From assembly GCA_018402445.1 (NCBI GenBank), contig JAGYIT010000014.1, forward strand, positions 62,001 to 126,000: a stretch of DNA of 64,000 nucleotides, given 5' to 3'. Numbering within the stretch: position 1 is the first letter of the stretch; the number at the start of each line of letters is the position of its first letter. Positions 7,039 to 15,533 of this stretch are shown one piece after another. A program made the position numbers and the translations under genes. The DNA is from Akkermansiaceae bacterium. Lineage in GTDB: Bacteria; Verrucomicrobiota; Verrucomicrobiia; Verrucomicrobiales; Akkermansiaceae. The notes under the pieces were generated by a model. The model was not told the DNA's origin and ran no database searches. It was given only the letters and a program-made list of their open reading frames with translations.

Positions 7039-7983
7039 CTATGCGCGGATGAGATCCAGCCAACGCGTCATCCAGCCTTCGACCACGGCGGGCGAGGAAG
7101 AATGGCTCTGAATCGCCATTCCCAAGCGGCCTTGGAAAGTGACACAGCCCGCTCCAAGAAGCTGTCCTGACACGACGGGCGGACAGAAAACCCAGCCGTC
7201 ACCGCACGACCCGCTTGCCTCCCACACACCGAGGTTCGAGAACGAACCGATATTCCCCTTGCGTTTGGCGCGCTCTCTCCTCAACAGATCGACCTTAACC
7301 TCATGGCTCAGCAAACCTCCCACCATGAACAGGAGATGGTTGGCGCGATGCTCACCGCGCTTCAGTCGGCGGAGGATATCAGCCTGGATGGCTTCGATGC
7401 TGTCATCGGGAGCGATGCATGTCTCCACACAGCTCACATGGTTCGCCGTGTCGTCGTCATAATGGATATCGCCGCGCAGGTTCACCGGAATCAGCCAACG
7501 CAACCTCGCCTCCGGTTTGCCTATCCCGGGACGGACGGCATGATCCAAGTGCTTGAGAAGAAAGCTGTTTACAGTCAACCCCGTCCTGCGGCAACGGTTC
7601 ACCACTTCCAGCGTCTCCTCCACCGTAAAAAGATGCCAAGCCACCGCTTCGGGGATTCTCGTTCCGCGGCCGAGACTGAGCCAATCGGCCCGCACCGCGC
7701 ATTTCACCTCCTTGCGGCTGTCGCGCCAAAGGTTCCACAGCGGCGCGATCACTCCACGGCAGGGATGCTTCGTTTCGGGAAGCTTTGCCATCCCGATCCC
7801 ACGCTCACGCAGCAACCGACCTAATCCTCCAATCCCATCGCAATCGATGTGGGAAACGAAATGCCACTCCACCTCATTCGATCCCTGCGGCACCCGCCCG
7901 TAGCGGATGCCCATGAAATCACCGCCAGCCTCCGATGCCCGGAACCAATCGGCGGCGACGTTTTGTGTGAATCGCTTGATCAA
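7039..7983 (-). CDS. Condensation/CoA-acyltransferase-superfamily protein
   Basis: 314 residues if started at TTG 7983; an ATG at 7914 would give 291. Near residue 45 the sequence HFVSHIDCDGIGG matches the HxxxDG catalytic motif of the chloramphenicol-acetyltransferase/condensation-domain superfamily, and later segments (NSFLLKHLDHA, IPVNLRG, NHVSCVETC, FSNLGVW) fit the second half of such folds. The role could be acyl or acetyl transfer to an alcohol or amine; no carrier-protein or synthetase gene is nearby to indicate a pathway. It lies just beyond the integrase remnant, and the junction between them (6955-7038) is probably where the integron was cut. Confidence 0.55.
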   Translation of the reverse strand: MIKRFTQNVAADWFRASEAGGDFMGIRYGRVPQGSNEVEWHFVSHIDCDGIGGLGRLLRERGIGMAKLPETKHPCRGVIAPLWNLWRDSRKEVKCAVRADWLSLGRGTRIPEAVAWHLFTVEETLEVVNRCRRTGLTVNSFLLKHLDHAVRPGIGKPEARLRWLIPVNLRGDIHYDDDTANHVSCVETCIAPDDSIEAIQADILRRLKRGEHRANHLLFMVGGLLSHEVKVDLLRRERAKRKGNIGSFSNLGVWEASGSCGDGWVFCPPVVSGQLLGAGCVTFQGRLGMAIQSHSSSPAVVEGWMTRWLDLIRA

Positions 7984-8118
7984 TGAAATGAAGTTTCCCG
8001 ATCCTCATCCGCACCGACCCTTCGCGGAAACAAAAAGTTTCCGCTGGTGCCATGACAGACCGGGCAACTACCCTACGTTTTGGCTACAACAGATTGAATT
8101 ATCAAAAATAACCCCACT

Positions 8119-9754
8119 ATGAACCCATATCGAAATGCATTGAACCTCTTTTCTGCAACGGCGCTGGCCGCGTTGTTTATGAGCGCGAACGCCACCGCTG
8201 CGCCGGAGGGAAAAAAGCTGCTGGTTTTCGTCCTCGCCGGGCAATCGAACATGCAGGGCCATGCGGAGGTTTCCACCCTCGCCTACCTGCCGAAGCCCGC
8301 CTACGTGCCGACCAAGGAGGAATGGGCGCTGCTCACCTCCGGCCTTCCGCGCGAGGTCAGGCAGCAATCCGAGGCAGCCATCCGCGAGGCGCTTGCCAAG
8401 GATCCCGCCAACGCGAAATTATCGCCGCGGGATCTCGGCCCCTTGGTTCAGAAAGCGCTCGAAGCGGAGGTCGAGAAGATGCGCGCCGAGCGCTATGAGG
8501 CTTTCAAAAAACGCCAGACCGATCCCGCACGCACAGCCCGCGACAAGGAACTCGCCGCCCTTTTCACCCCCGGCATCACCGACGCGAAAGTCATCGAGAC
8601 CGCCGCCGCCACGAAATCCATCAAGGATATCAAGGAAATGGCCGATACCTGGCCCTCGAAGCTCAACCTTCCTGTCGGCAAGCAAACATTCATCGCGGCC
8701 TACGGCGGCGTGAACCGCGCCGCCGAACCCGGACTCGCCAGCGGCCCGCTGAGCACCGGCTACGGAGCACGCGCGACCGCCTTCGGCCCGGAATACGCGT
8801 TCGGCATCCTGTTGGAAAAGCACCTCGACCAGCCCATCCTGATCATCAAGACCGCATGGGGCGGCAAATCGCTTCACTACGATTTCCGCCCGCCCTCCGC
8901 AGGCCCCTACCAGCAGACGACGAACCAGAAGCAGCAGTTGGAAAACTGGAAAATGCAGGAAAGCGAAGTGGGACGAATACATCGCGGGCGGCGGCACTCC
9001 GCAGGCGATGGCGCAGATCGACAGGAACTGGAAAGCCACCGAAAACGAGAAGCGCAACCTCCAGGCGAAGATCGCGAAACTACCCAAGGATCAACAGGCT
9101 GCGGAGCAAACGGAGCTGGCGGAACTCAACGCGAAGAGCAAGGAACTCGGCGCGAAGCGCCTGCCCAACCCCGGCGATATGCCGAACCAGGACGCGGCGG
9201 GTTTCTACTGGAACGAGATGACCGGCTTCATCCGCAAGGTCTTGGCCGATCCCAAGGCATACCATCCGGCCTACGATCCGGCGGCGGGCTTCGAGGTCGC
9301 CGGCGGGCTGTGGTTCCAGGGCTTCAACGACCAGTTCGATCCCGAATTCTACGGGAACTATAGTAAGAACATGGTCCATTTCATCCAGGATCTCCGGAAA
9401 GAGGTCAAGCAGCCAAAGATGCCCTTCGTGATCTCCGTGCTGGGAACTCCCGCCTTCCCCGAAGGTGCCATGGCAAACAACGTCGCCAACGCCCAGCGCG
9501 AGGCGGCGAAATCCCCGGAACTCGCCAGCACCGTCGCGGCGGTGGAAAGCTGGCCGCTGACCACCCCGGAAGTCGCGATCTGGCGGATGCGCAGGGACGA
9601 AACGCAAGGCGGCCCCGCCGACAAGGAAAAGGCCGATATGCAATGGCGCCTCCACGGCAGCAACCTCGGCTACCACTACGACGGCAGTGGCCGCTTCTTT
9701 ATCCGCCTCGGCGACGAATGCGCCGGAGCCATGCTCAAGCTGATGGGAAAGTGA
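8119..9754 (+). CDS. Secreted SASA-type carbohydrate esterase, frameshifted
   Basis: Two frames form one protein of about 545 residues. The first half has a signal peptide (cleavage near ATAAPEG) and the sialate O-acetylesterase/SASA motif FVLAGQSNMQGHA with the nucleophilic Ser, then a helical charged insert (residues ~55-180) and IIKTAWGGKSL. A one-base insertion near 8950 moves translation to the second frame, which continues KWDEYIAGGGTPQAMAQIDR and ends with FRI-like beta segments containing GLWFQGFNDQ and GYHYDGSGRFFIRLGDECAG. It would deacetylate polysaccharides outside the cytoplasm. The break is probably a sequencing error in an A-rich run; otherwise the gene is dead. Confidence 0.75.
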
Positions 9755-9850
9755 GCGGATTGACATCCTCCGCGCTATGGATTGAATGAGCTCCCATCCA
9801 AACGACCTTTACCACGAAAAACATGGCGGTGGATCAATAAGAAAAGAGCG

Positions 9851-10147
9851 AAGCTCTCAGGGCGGGGAGCACACGCGCCATCGCGTGTTCCGAAGCGCGC
9901 CCCCGCGGTTCGGCGGCCCTTTGCACGGTGCGCCCGCATGTCATCCCAACGCACAGGATGATTCCGGCCCGTTTCCGGCGAGGGCGGGGAGCACACGCGC
10001 CATCGCGTGTTCCGAAGCGCGCCCCGCGGTTCGGCGGCCCTTTGCACGGTGCGCCCGCATGTCATCCCAACGCACAGGATGATTCCGGCCCGTTTCCGGC
10101 GAGGGCGCCGGAAACAACACGCGATGGCGCGTGTGCTCCCCCACTGC
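9851..10147. repeat. 122-bp tandem repeat array, left copy (two units plus end)
   Basis: The 393-base gap after the esterase holds two units of a 122-bp repeat starting at 9860 and 9982, then a shortened end at about 10104. Each unit begins GGGCGGGGAGCACACGCG, contains short inverted arms (CACGCG/CGCGTG) and ends GTTTCCGGCG. The array closes with CACGCGATGGCGCGTG next to CTCCC and directly abuts a clpB 3' fragment. The same array, with one more unit, occurs at 20041-20457. The remaining bases 9755-9850 show nothing notable. Confidence 0.85.
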
Positions 10148-10292
10148 TCACTTCCCGAACACCACCGCCCCGCCCTCCATCGCAGCACGGATCACATCGC
10201 CATCGACGAATTTCCCTTCAAGCACATCCAGAGAAAGCGGATCTAACAGATGATGCTGGATCGCCCGTTTCAGGGGACGAGCGCCATCAACT
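10148..10292 (-). pseudogene. Duplicated 3' end of clpB
   Basis: About 47 codons that match the end of the intact clpB at 20458-20596: [20 protein letters not shown], then a region differing at a few residues ([15 protein letters not shown] versus [15 protein letters not shown]), with the stop at the same position. Similarity ends abruptly at 10292 (GCGCCAT). The two copies differ at roughly one base in ten but keep the reading frame, so the fragment either came from a related strain or has diverged since duplication. It marks the left border of the defence island. Confidence 0.85.
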
Positions 10293-10365
10293 TTACGTGT
10301 CCTTGGTCGCGGCTCCGAACACCAGCCTCCCTAACGCAAAGCCGAATGGCACACCGCTCCTTAGA

Positions 10366-10448
10366 GGCTGTCTTAAATATCGAGAAAAGAGTTATTCAAC
10401 CACTCTTCACTTCTTGCTGACAGGAGAGTTTCGAATTTTCAGACAGCC
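10366..10448. repeat. MITE-like element with terminal inverted repeats
   Basis: 83 bases bounded by GGCTGTCT (10366-10373) and AGACAGCC (10441-10448). The inverted match extends imperfectly inward (GGCTGTCTTAAATATCGA against GGCTGTCTGAAAATTCGA). A TTAGA occurs just outside each end. It has no coding capacity and lies two bases after the stop of the GIY-YIG gene. Terminal sequences of this style are found in several IS families; I cannot name the parent. Confidence 0.5.
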
Positions 10449-10450
10449 AG

Positions 10451-11692
10451 TTAGACGATCATCGCCCGCTCGGGATCGTAGGAATGATCCGCGATGGTCC
10501 CAAGTTTCAGCATCCCGATCGCCTCCTCGATTACCGGCAACGGGATCAGGAACCACTCACGCGGCACCACCTTCTCTCCAAAGCGATCCAGCAGATCCAC
10601 GTCAAGCCGGGCGGGTGAGAAAAACTGATGAAGGAGCGCTTCCAGCTTCTTGCGGTTGATGTTCGCGAGGCGGAAAGTCTGGACGACCTCGACATCCGCC
10701 AACAGGTAGGTGGGATCTTTTCTCGCGTTGGCGATCCGCGCCTTCACCTCGCCCCCGGTCACGCCGATCTTGTGGATCACGTCCCTATTCGCCGCGATGA
10801 AGGGATCATCCGATTTGCTGCGCAAAACGTAGATCGTTCCCGCCTCGACATCATCGGGCTCCCACTCGCCCCCGAAAACCCATTGCTCGGCCTCCTTGGG
10901 CCGAACGACACGGCGGGCTGACGGGTCGTCGTAAAATGCGCGCTGCAGGGATCTCAGCAGCAGGTTACTCTCCGTGCCGTTGGCAAAAATCAGGCGCAGG
11001 CGGCGATCCACTTCGCTGGCAGTGATCTTTAACGGCTCTCCCACCTCGGCCACATGGAGGGTGACTCCATTGAGGATGAAAAAGTCCTTTTCGCCGATTC
11101 CCCGGTTCTCGGCGGTGATGGGTTGGGTTTGAACCAAACCCGCCCGGATCTCCTTTTCGATCTGCTCGAAGAGGTGCCTGAATTTATCGAAGTCCTCGCA
11201 CGGGGTGCGCTGGGCGATCTCATCAGCCGCGCGCTTCTCTGCGGACGGTCGCACGTGCCTGAGTTCCGTGATATCGGTTCCCTCGCCCTCCCCGGCACCA
11301 AGGGCGGCAAGAAGTTCGTCGTCGCTGAGCACGGCCTGCGCCGCCGGGCCAGTGCGATATTCCACCGGGTCTTCCCCCAAAGCGTATGTCTGTCCTGCAC
11401 CCTGCGGCTCTTTCCCGAGCAATCCATGGGGATCCCGTCCCTGCAGCACGGCAAGACATTCCGGTGATTCGCGGATGCGATCCAGCCTGACCGCATAAAG
11501 GCGCTCGAAGATATCCCGGTCTTCCCCGTGCTGCGGCACGCGGCCATGCTCCTCCACGAAGCGCCCGATTTCCTCGAAACCCGCGATGATGCGCTGTTCG
11601 CGCGCCGAGTGGGCACTTGCTTTGACGGGCTCGGTTTCCACCCCGAGTTCGTCCAGCAAGTCCAAATCTTCGTCCGTAATCGCCTTAGCCAT
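10451..11692 (-). CDS. GIY-YIG/T5orf172-domain protein, YeeC-like
   Basis: 413 residues from the ATG at 11692, which overlaps the helicase stop by eight bases; an upstream in-frame start at 11806 lies inside the helicase and is less likely. The N-terminal half is acidic and helical (ITDEDLDLLDELGVE). The C-terminal ~110 residues form a GIY-YIG-type domain: TIYVLRSKSDDP, HKIGVTGGEVKARI, and the helix NINRKKLEALLHQFF. This domain occurs in the third gene of yeeABC-like operons. It is the last gene of the island operon and probably nicks or senses DNA; catalytic activity is inferred only. Confidence 0.75.
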   Translation of the reverse strand: MAKAITDEDLDLLDELGVETEPVKASAHSAREQRIIAGFEEIGRFVEEHGRVPQHGEDRDIFERLYAVRLDRIRESPECLAVLQGRDPHGLLGKEPQGAGQTYALGEDPVEYRTGPAAQAVLSDDELLAALGAGEGEGTDITELRHVRPSAEKRAADEIAQRTPCEDFDKFRHLFEQIEKEIRAGLVQTQPITAENRGIGEKDFFILNGVTLHVAEVGEPLKITASEVDRRLRLIFANGTESNLLLRSLQRAFYDDPSARRVVRPKEAEQWVFGGEWEPDDVEAGTIYVLRSKSDDPFIAANRDVIHKIGVTGGEVKARIANARKDPTYLLADVEVVQTFRLANINRKKLEALLHQFFSPARLDVDLLDRFGEKVVPREWFLIPLPVIEEAIGMLKLGTIADHSYDPERAMIV

Positions 11693-13868
11693 TTCTTTCC
11701 TCCCTTGCCTTACGTTGCAGGAAAGCGATGCCCTCTGCCATACGTTTTTCCCACGGATCCATCGCCGTGATGGAAGGCACGCGGCCTTTCTCTTTCTTGA
11801 AATCAAGCGAGCGCTTCGCCAGATCCCGCGCTTCTTCGAGCGTAAGGGTCGCCCGCTTGGCCGCGATGATCGCCTGCAACTGCTTCAGCCTTTCCTCGTT
11901 CATGGACTTGGAAAGGATCGCGTAGGCCTCGCCGAAGGGGTTGATCCGGTCGATCAGGTCGATGTCGAGCTCCTTCATGTCCATGGCGAATTTCCTGATG
12001 CCGTCGATGAGTGCGGTGTTCTTCGGTTCTTCGCCGCCCGCGCCGCCATTTCCGGAATTGTCTTCGTCGAGCGCCTTCTTCGCCTGCTGCACGAGGTTGA
12101 GCGCCGCGATGGCATGTTGGCGCACGGCCTCACGATCCTCATCGTCAAGGTTGGGGAACTTTTCCTGGATGATCTTGCCCATGCGCACCTGGGTCAGTTC
12201 CTCGGGCACCAGTTCCTCGGCGGCGAACAGGCCTTTCTCCAGCGAAGGCTTGTCCTGCACGAAAGCCGTCACCAGTTCGGTCAGATCCTCCCGGCAGATG
12301 CGCTCCGCTTCCTTGCTTTTCGGCTCGGCCAGCCCCTTGATCTCCAGCTGCACCTGTCCCGTCGCCGGATTGTAACCCACGTTCGTCTTTTTCGGATCAT
12401 AGCCGCCCGGGCCGTATTCGAAGCCGGGGGTCGGGCCGGTGCTTGGGTTCTTGGGCTTGAACTCGAAACGCGGTGCCAGCACCTGCTCCATGAGCAGGCT
12501 GGCGGCGATGGCCTTGAGCGTATCGTTCACCGCTTCCGTCACCGCCTGTTCGCTCGCGTCCGGCTCGGCGATGAGGTTCGTGAAACGCGCGCGGGTCTTG
12601 CCCTTCGCGTCGCGGGTCGCGCGGCCGATGATCTGGATGATCTCGGTGAGGCTGGAGCGGTAGCCCACCGTCAGCGCGTGCTCGCACCAGATCCAGTCGA
12701 AGCCCTCCTTTGCCATCCCGAGCGCGATGATGATGTCCACGTGGTCGCGGTTGTGCTTCTGCGCCGGATCCTTGAGGGCGGCCAGCACCTTGGCGTGACG
12801 GTCGGGGCCGTCATCCACCAGATCGGCGATTTTGAGCACACGCCCATCGGCCGCCTCCACCAGATCGAAGCCCGTGGCCGCATCCTTCCCTTTCCAGACG
12901 CCCAGGATCCCCAGGATTTCGCTGACCTCCGTGTCCTTCCCCCGCTTCGTGCTCTCCCGGGAGTTCACATTGGGAATGTGCAGGATGGTCTTCATCCCAG
13001 TATCGAGCACCTTCGTGATGTCGTCGATGTAGCAGGCGTTGTAAAAGTAATATCCGATATCGAGCTGTTTGAGGTATTCGTAGCCGTTGAGCTGCTCGTA
13101 ATAGGTGTAGGTGACCGTATCGAATTTGGATTCGTCGTCCGGGTGCAGCACCGCCTCCGCGTCGCCCCGGAAATAGGAGCCGGTCATCGCCACGATGTGC
13201 GTCTTGCCGCGCCCCATGAGCTGGCGGACGTGCTCACCGAGGCGGTTGTCCGGGTTGGCGGAAATGTGGTGGAACTCGTCCACCGCGATCAGCCGTTCAT
13301 CGAAAGCCTCCGTGCCGAACCTCTCCATCGCGAAACGGAACGTCGCATGGGTGCAGACCAGCGTCCTGGGAGCTCCAACGTCCACGTTGGCTTGAGAATG
13401 GGATGACAAAGGCTCGTCGTTCACGGCTTTATCGTTGGCTTTTCCATTCGCCGTGCCGACGAGGACGTCGGCGTTCCCGGCATCGAGGAAAGCCTTCACC
13501 GCATCCACCTTGCTGCCGTTGTCGGAACCCGCCGCATCACAGAGGTTCCAGCGTGGCTCCACCTTCCAGTCGGCGAAAAAACCGAACTTGCTCAGCGGCT
13601 CGTCGTGGAAACTCGCCCCGATGGAACGCTCCGGCACCACGATGATCGCCTGTTTGACCCCTTGGTTCTCCAGCTTGTCCAGCGCGATGAACATCAGCGC
13701 CCGGCTCTTCCCGGAGGCTGGCGGCGATTTGATGAGTAGGTATTGCTCGCCCCGCTTCTGGTAGGCGCGCTCCTGCATCGGCCGCATGCCATGCTCGTTG
13801 GAACGCGTGGAGCTGCCATCGCGCGCATACGTGACGGAAACGGAGGGGATAGGGGTATCTGGGTTCAT
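11685..13868 (-). CDS. DEAD/DEAH-type superfamily-2 helicase, YeeB-like
   Basis: 727 residues. Walker A is LLIKSPPASGKSRALMF (near residue 45), Walker B is IAVDEFHH, motif III is VAMTGSYFRGD, and motif VI is QIIGRATRDAKGKTRARFTN. The C-terminal ~250 residues are helical and acidic. Together with the MmeI-like methylase and the GIY-YIG protein it matches the three-gene yeeA-yeeB-yeeC arrangement known from Bacillus. About 37 residues near position 130-167 derive from an inserted palindromic DNA element (13368-13478), which the helicase fold must carry as an extra loop. It starts 15 bases after the hipA stop. Confidence 0.85.
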   Translation of the reverse strand: MNPDTPIPSVSVTYARDGSSTRSNEHGMRPMQERAYQKRGEQYLLIKSPPASGKSRALMFIALDKLENQGVKQAIIVVPERSIGASFHDEPLSKFGFFADWKVEPRWNLCDAAGSDNGSKVDAVKAFLDAGNADVLVGTANGKANDKAVNDEPLSSHSQANVDVGAPRTLVCTHATFRFAMERFGTEAFDERLIAVDEFHHISANPDNRLGEHVRQLMGRGKTHIVAMTGSYFRGDAEAVLHPDDESKFDTVTYTYYEQLNGYEYLKQLDIGYYFYNACYIDDITKVLDTGMKTILHIPNVNSRESTKRGKDTEVSEILGILGVWKGKDAATGFDLVEAADGRVLKIADLVDDGPDRHAKVLAALKDPAQKHNRDHVDIIIALGMAKEGFDWIWCEHALTVGYRSSLTEIIQIIGRATRDAKGKTRARFTNLIAEPDASEQAVTEAVNDTLKAIAASLLMEQVLAPRFEFKPKNPSTGPTPGFEYGPGGYDPKKTNVGYNPATGQVQLEIKGLAEPKSKEAERICREDLTELVTAFVQDKPSLEKGLFAAEELVPEELTQVRMGKIIQEKFPNLDDEDREAVRQHAIAALNLVQQAKKALDEDNSGNGGAGGEEPKNTALIDGIRKFAMDMKELDIDLIDRINPFGEAYAILSKSMNEERLKQLQAIIAAKRATLTLEEARDLAKRSLDFKKEKGRVPSITAMDPWEKRMAEGIAFLQRKAREERNG
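13368..13478. repeat. Coding palindromic element, copy A (in the helicase gene)
   Basis: 111 bases with 24-base ends that are near-perfect inverted repeats (GGGAGCTCCAACGTCCACG... against ...GACGTCGGCGTTCCC). The centre resembles copies B (18113) and C (19064). Read in the helicase frame it encodes a peptide of the form NADVLVGTANGKAND...QANVDVGAP. The open frame is kept. Confidence 0.85.
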
Positions 13869-13883
13869 AATGTTGGCAGCTTG

Positions 13884-15134
13884 TCAGGAAAATGCCAGGG
13901 CTTGGCGGAGTTCATCATGTTCAAAGGCGCTGGCCATGCGATCCATTTCCGCAGGGGCGGCACCCGCCTCCCGGGCGACTTCGCGCCAGCGCGAGGTCGC
14001 ACCCGCGACCTGCCCCAGGATAGAACGCGCATCGGTAAGGGACAGCGCGTAATATCCTGCGGCCGATTCAAGGAGATCGACCGAACAGGTGCCCTCGTCC
14101 AGATCGATATTTGTCGTCAACACACGAGCCTTCAGATCCATAGGCACGGGGTTGAGATCATAGGCGGGGGAAAGCACCCACCCGGATTTCCCCTTCCGGA
14201 GGAAACCGTGATTGCGCAGGTGGTCGTCCACATTGGAAATGAGGACATGAAACGCCACCCGCCGATAGATCTCATGGGCGTCCTGCTTCGCCTGCGCACC
14301 GTGGGACGAGAGAACATCGACCATCTCTGGGTAGCTGCCACCTACTCCGTCCTTCGCACCCATCATCGCCATGGCGGAGAGAAAGGGAATGCGGCGGGTC
14401 TGATCGCGGTCAAATCGTCGTGAGAGAAGCACGGCCTTGCCCGCCACGTTCAGGAGTTCGTGGTCTGCGGTGGCAATACCGGCAAGCCTCGCTAGGCGCA
14501 GCGCGATTTCCTCCCAGGTCTCGATGCTGTATTCGTCGGTCTCCTTGGGAAACTTGGCAATTGAGAGACGGCCGTGTTGATCCATGACCGAGGCTTTGGG
14601 ACGCGCCCCGCCGAGCGATGAACCGGGTGCGAAAATCAGTTGTAAATCCTCGTCCGTTTCCTCGTCGCGCAGGATGCGTTCGCTACTCTTCAGCAGGGCG
14701 CCCAACTTTACCAGCGTGGGCACTCCGGTATGAGGTCGCGCCAAAAATTCATCCTCATCCGCCCGGCGGAAGCGCAAGGCCCCGAGCCGTGTTTCATCGG
14801 CCACGCCTAACAGATAATCGCTCTCCATCAATGTGCGTACCGCCCGCCCCTCAAGCTCCGCTTTGCGGCGCTCGGCGCGCTGCATGAGACGCCGCCCCCA
14901 GGTATGCGGCGCGGAATCACCCAGCGAGCCATGGATCACCTGACCGGCAGGTGGCTGGAAACCGCCCCGTGTTAGTGGCAGTATCGGCTCTAGCGCAAAA
15001 CGTTCCGCATCCTTCAACCACGCATCGCTGTATTCAAAATGCACGGTCTCCTTTCCCCGCGCGCGATTGCTCCGCGCATGGCCGACCAGGCGATTTCCAC
15101 CATCCAGGGAAAGATATACCTCGAAGCCCGTCAT
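13884..15134 (-). CDS. hipA: HipA-family serine/threonine kinase toxin
   Basis: 416 residues with the HipA layout: N-terminal couple domain (VYLSLDGGNRLVGHARSNRA, FALEPILPLTRGG), the SLGGARPKASV loop, the kinase core with RLARLAGIATADHEL, LLSRRFDRD, the catalytic HVLISNVDDHLRNHGFL and the metal-binding LSPAYDLNPVP. HipA toxins phosphorylate aminoacyl-tRNA synthetases (GltX in E. coli) and are neutralised by HipB. It overlaps the upstream XRE gene by ATGA and is followed 15 bases later by the helicase, so it sits inside the defence operon instead of beside it. All catalytic segments are present. Confidence 0.92.
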   Translation of the reverse strand: MTGFEVYLSLDGGNRLVGHARSNRARGKETVHFEYSDAWLKDAERFALEPILPLTRGGFQPPAGQVIHGSLGDSAPHTWGRRLMQRAERRKAELEGRAVRTLMESDYLLGVADETRLGALRFRRADEDEFLARPHTGVPTLVKLGALLKSSERILRDEETDEDLQLIFAPGSSLGGARPKASVMDQHGRLSIAKFPKETDEYSIETWEEIALRLARLAGIATADHELLNVAGKAVLLSRRFDRDQTRRIPFLSAMAMMGAKDGVGGSYPEMVDVLSSHGAQAKQDAHEIYRRVAFHVLISNVDDHLRNHGFLRKGKSGWVLSPAYDLNPVPMDLKARVLTTNIDLDEGTCSVDLLESAAGYYALSLTDARSILGQVAGATSRWREVAREAGAAPAEMDRMASAFEHDELRQALAFS

Positions 15135-15460
15135 GATGCTTGATTCTTCCTCGGCTTGATGCGGACGCGCCGAGGCAGCGACTCCACCGCCATCGCCTGT
15201 CCGACGGAATCCACCGCAGGATCCGCCAACTGCCCCAAGCCATCCAACAATCCCAGTGCCTGAAGCACGGCTGCGTAGATGCCCACACTCACGGCGGCAT
15301 CACCTTGCTCGACGCGTTGCAGCGTCGAGCGTGAGGTGAAGGCGCGATCCGCCACCACCGCCATCGGCAGGCGGCGGCGGCGGCGGGCATCGCGGATATC
15401 CTCCCCCAGCTTCGCTAGGGTCTTGCGCACGGCGGCGGATGGATGATGGGGAGTCGGCAT
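15131..15460 (-). CDS. hipB: XRE-family antitoxin (HipB-like)
   Basis: 109 residues with a helix-turn-helix of the XRE type near residues 15-70 (LGEDIRDARRRRRLPMAVVA, TSRSTLQRVEQGDAAVSVGI, followed by LQALGLLDGL) and a basic C-terminal tail (RRVRIKPRKNQ). It overlaps hipA by four bases (ATGA), the standard antitoxin-first order. A perfect inverted repeat at 15481-15500 just upstream is a candidate operator. It should bind HipA and repress the internal promoter of the island. Confidence 0.85.
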   Translation of the reverse strand: MPTPHHPSAAVRKTLAKLGEDIRDARRRRRLPMAVVADRAFTSRSTLQRVEQGDAAVSVGIYAAVLQALGLLDGLGQLADPAVDSVGQAMAVESLPRRVRIKPRKNQAS

Positions 15461-15480
15461 AGTTTTGTAATCTTCGCACT

Positions 15481-15500
15481 ACCTTAAGAACTTTTAAGGT
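15481..15500. promoter_or_regulatory. Candidate HipB operator
   Basis: ACCTTAA and TTAAGGT, perfect 7-base inverted arms with a 6-base spacer, 21-40 bases before the hipB start. It is the only such palindrome in the 73-base gap between the DUF1016 gene and hipB. XRE antitoxins bind palindromes of this kind. It implies an internal promoter driving hipBA and perhaps the helicase and GIY-YIG genes. Confidence 0.5.
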
Positions 15501-15533
15501 ATCACGAAGTTCACAAATTACAAGTCCCGTTTT

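Noticed and set aside
11586..13406. 606-residue plus-strand frame across the helicase
   Set aside because: Antisense shadow of a gene with clear helicase motifs; the product has no domain sense.
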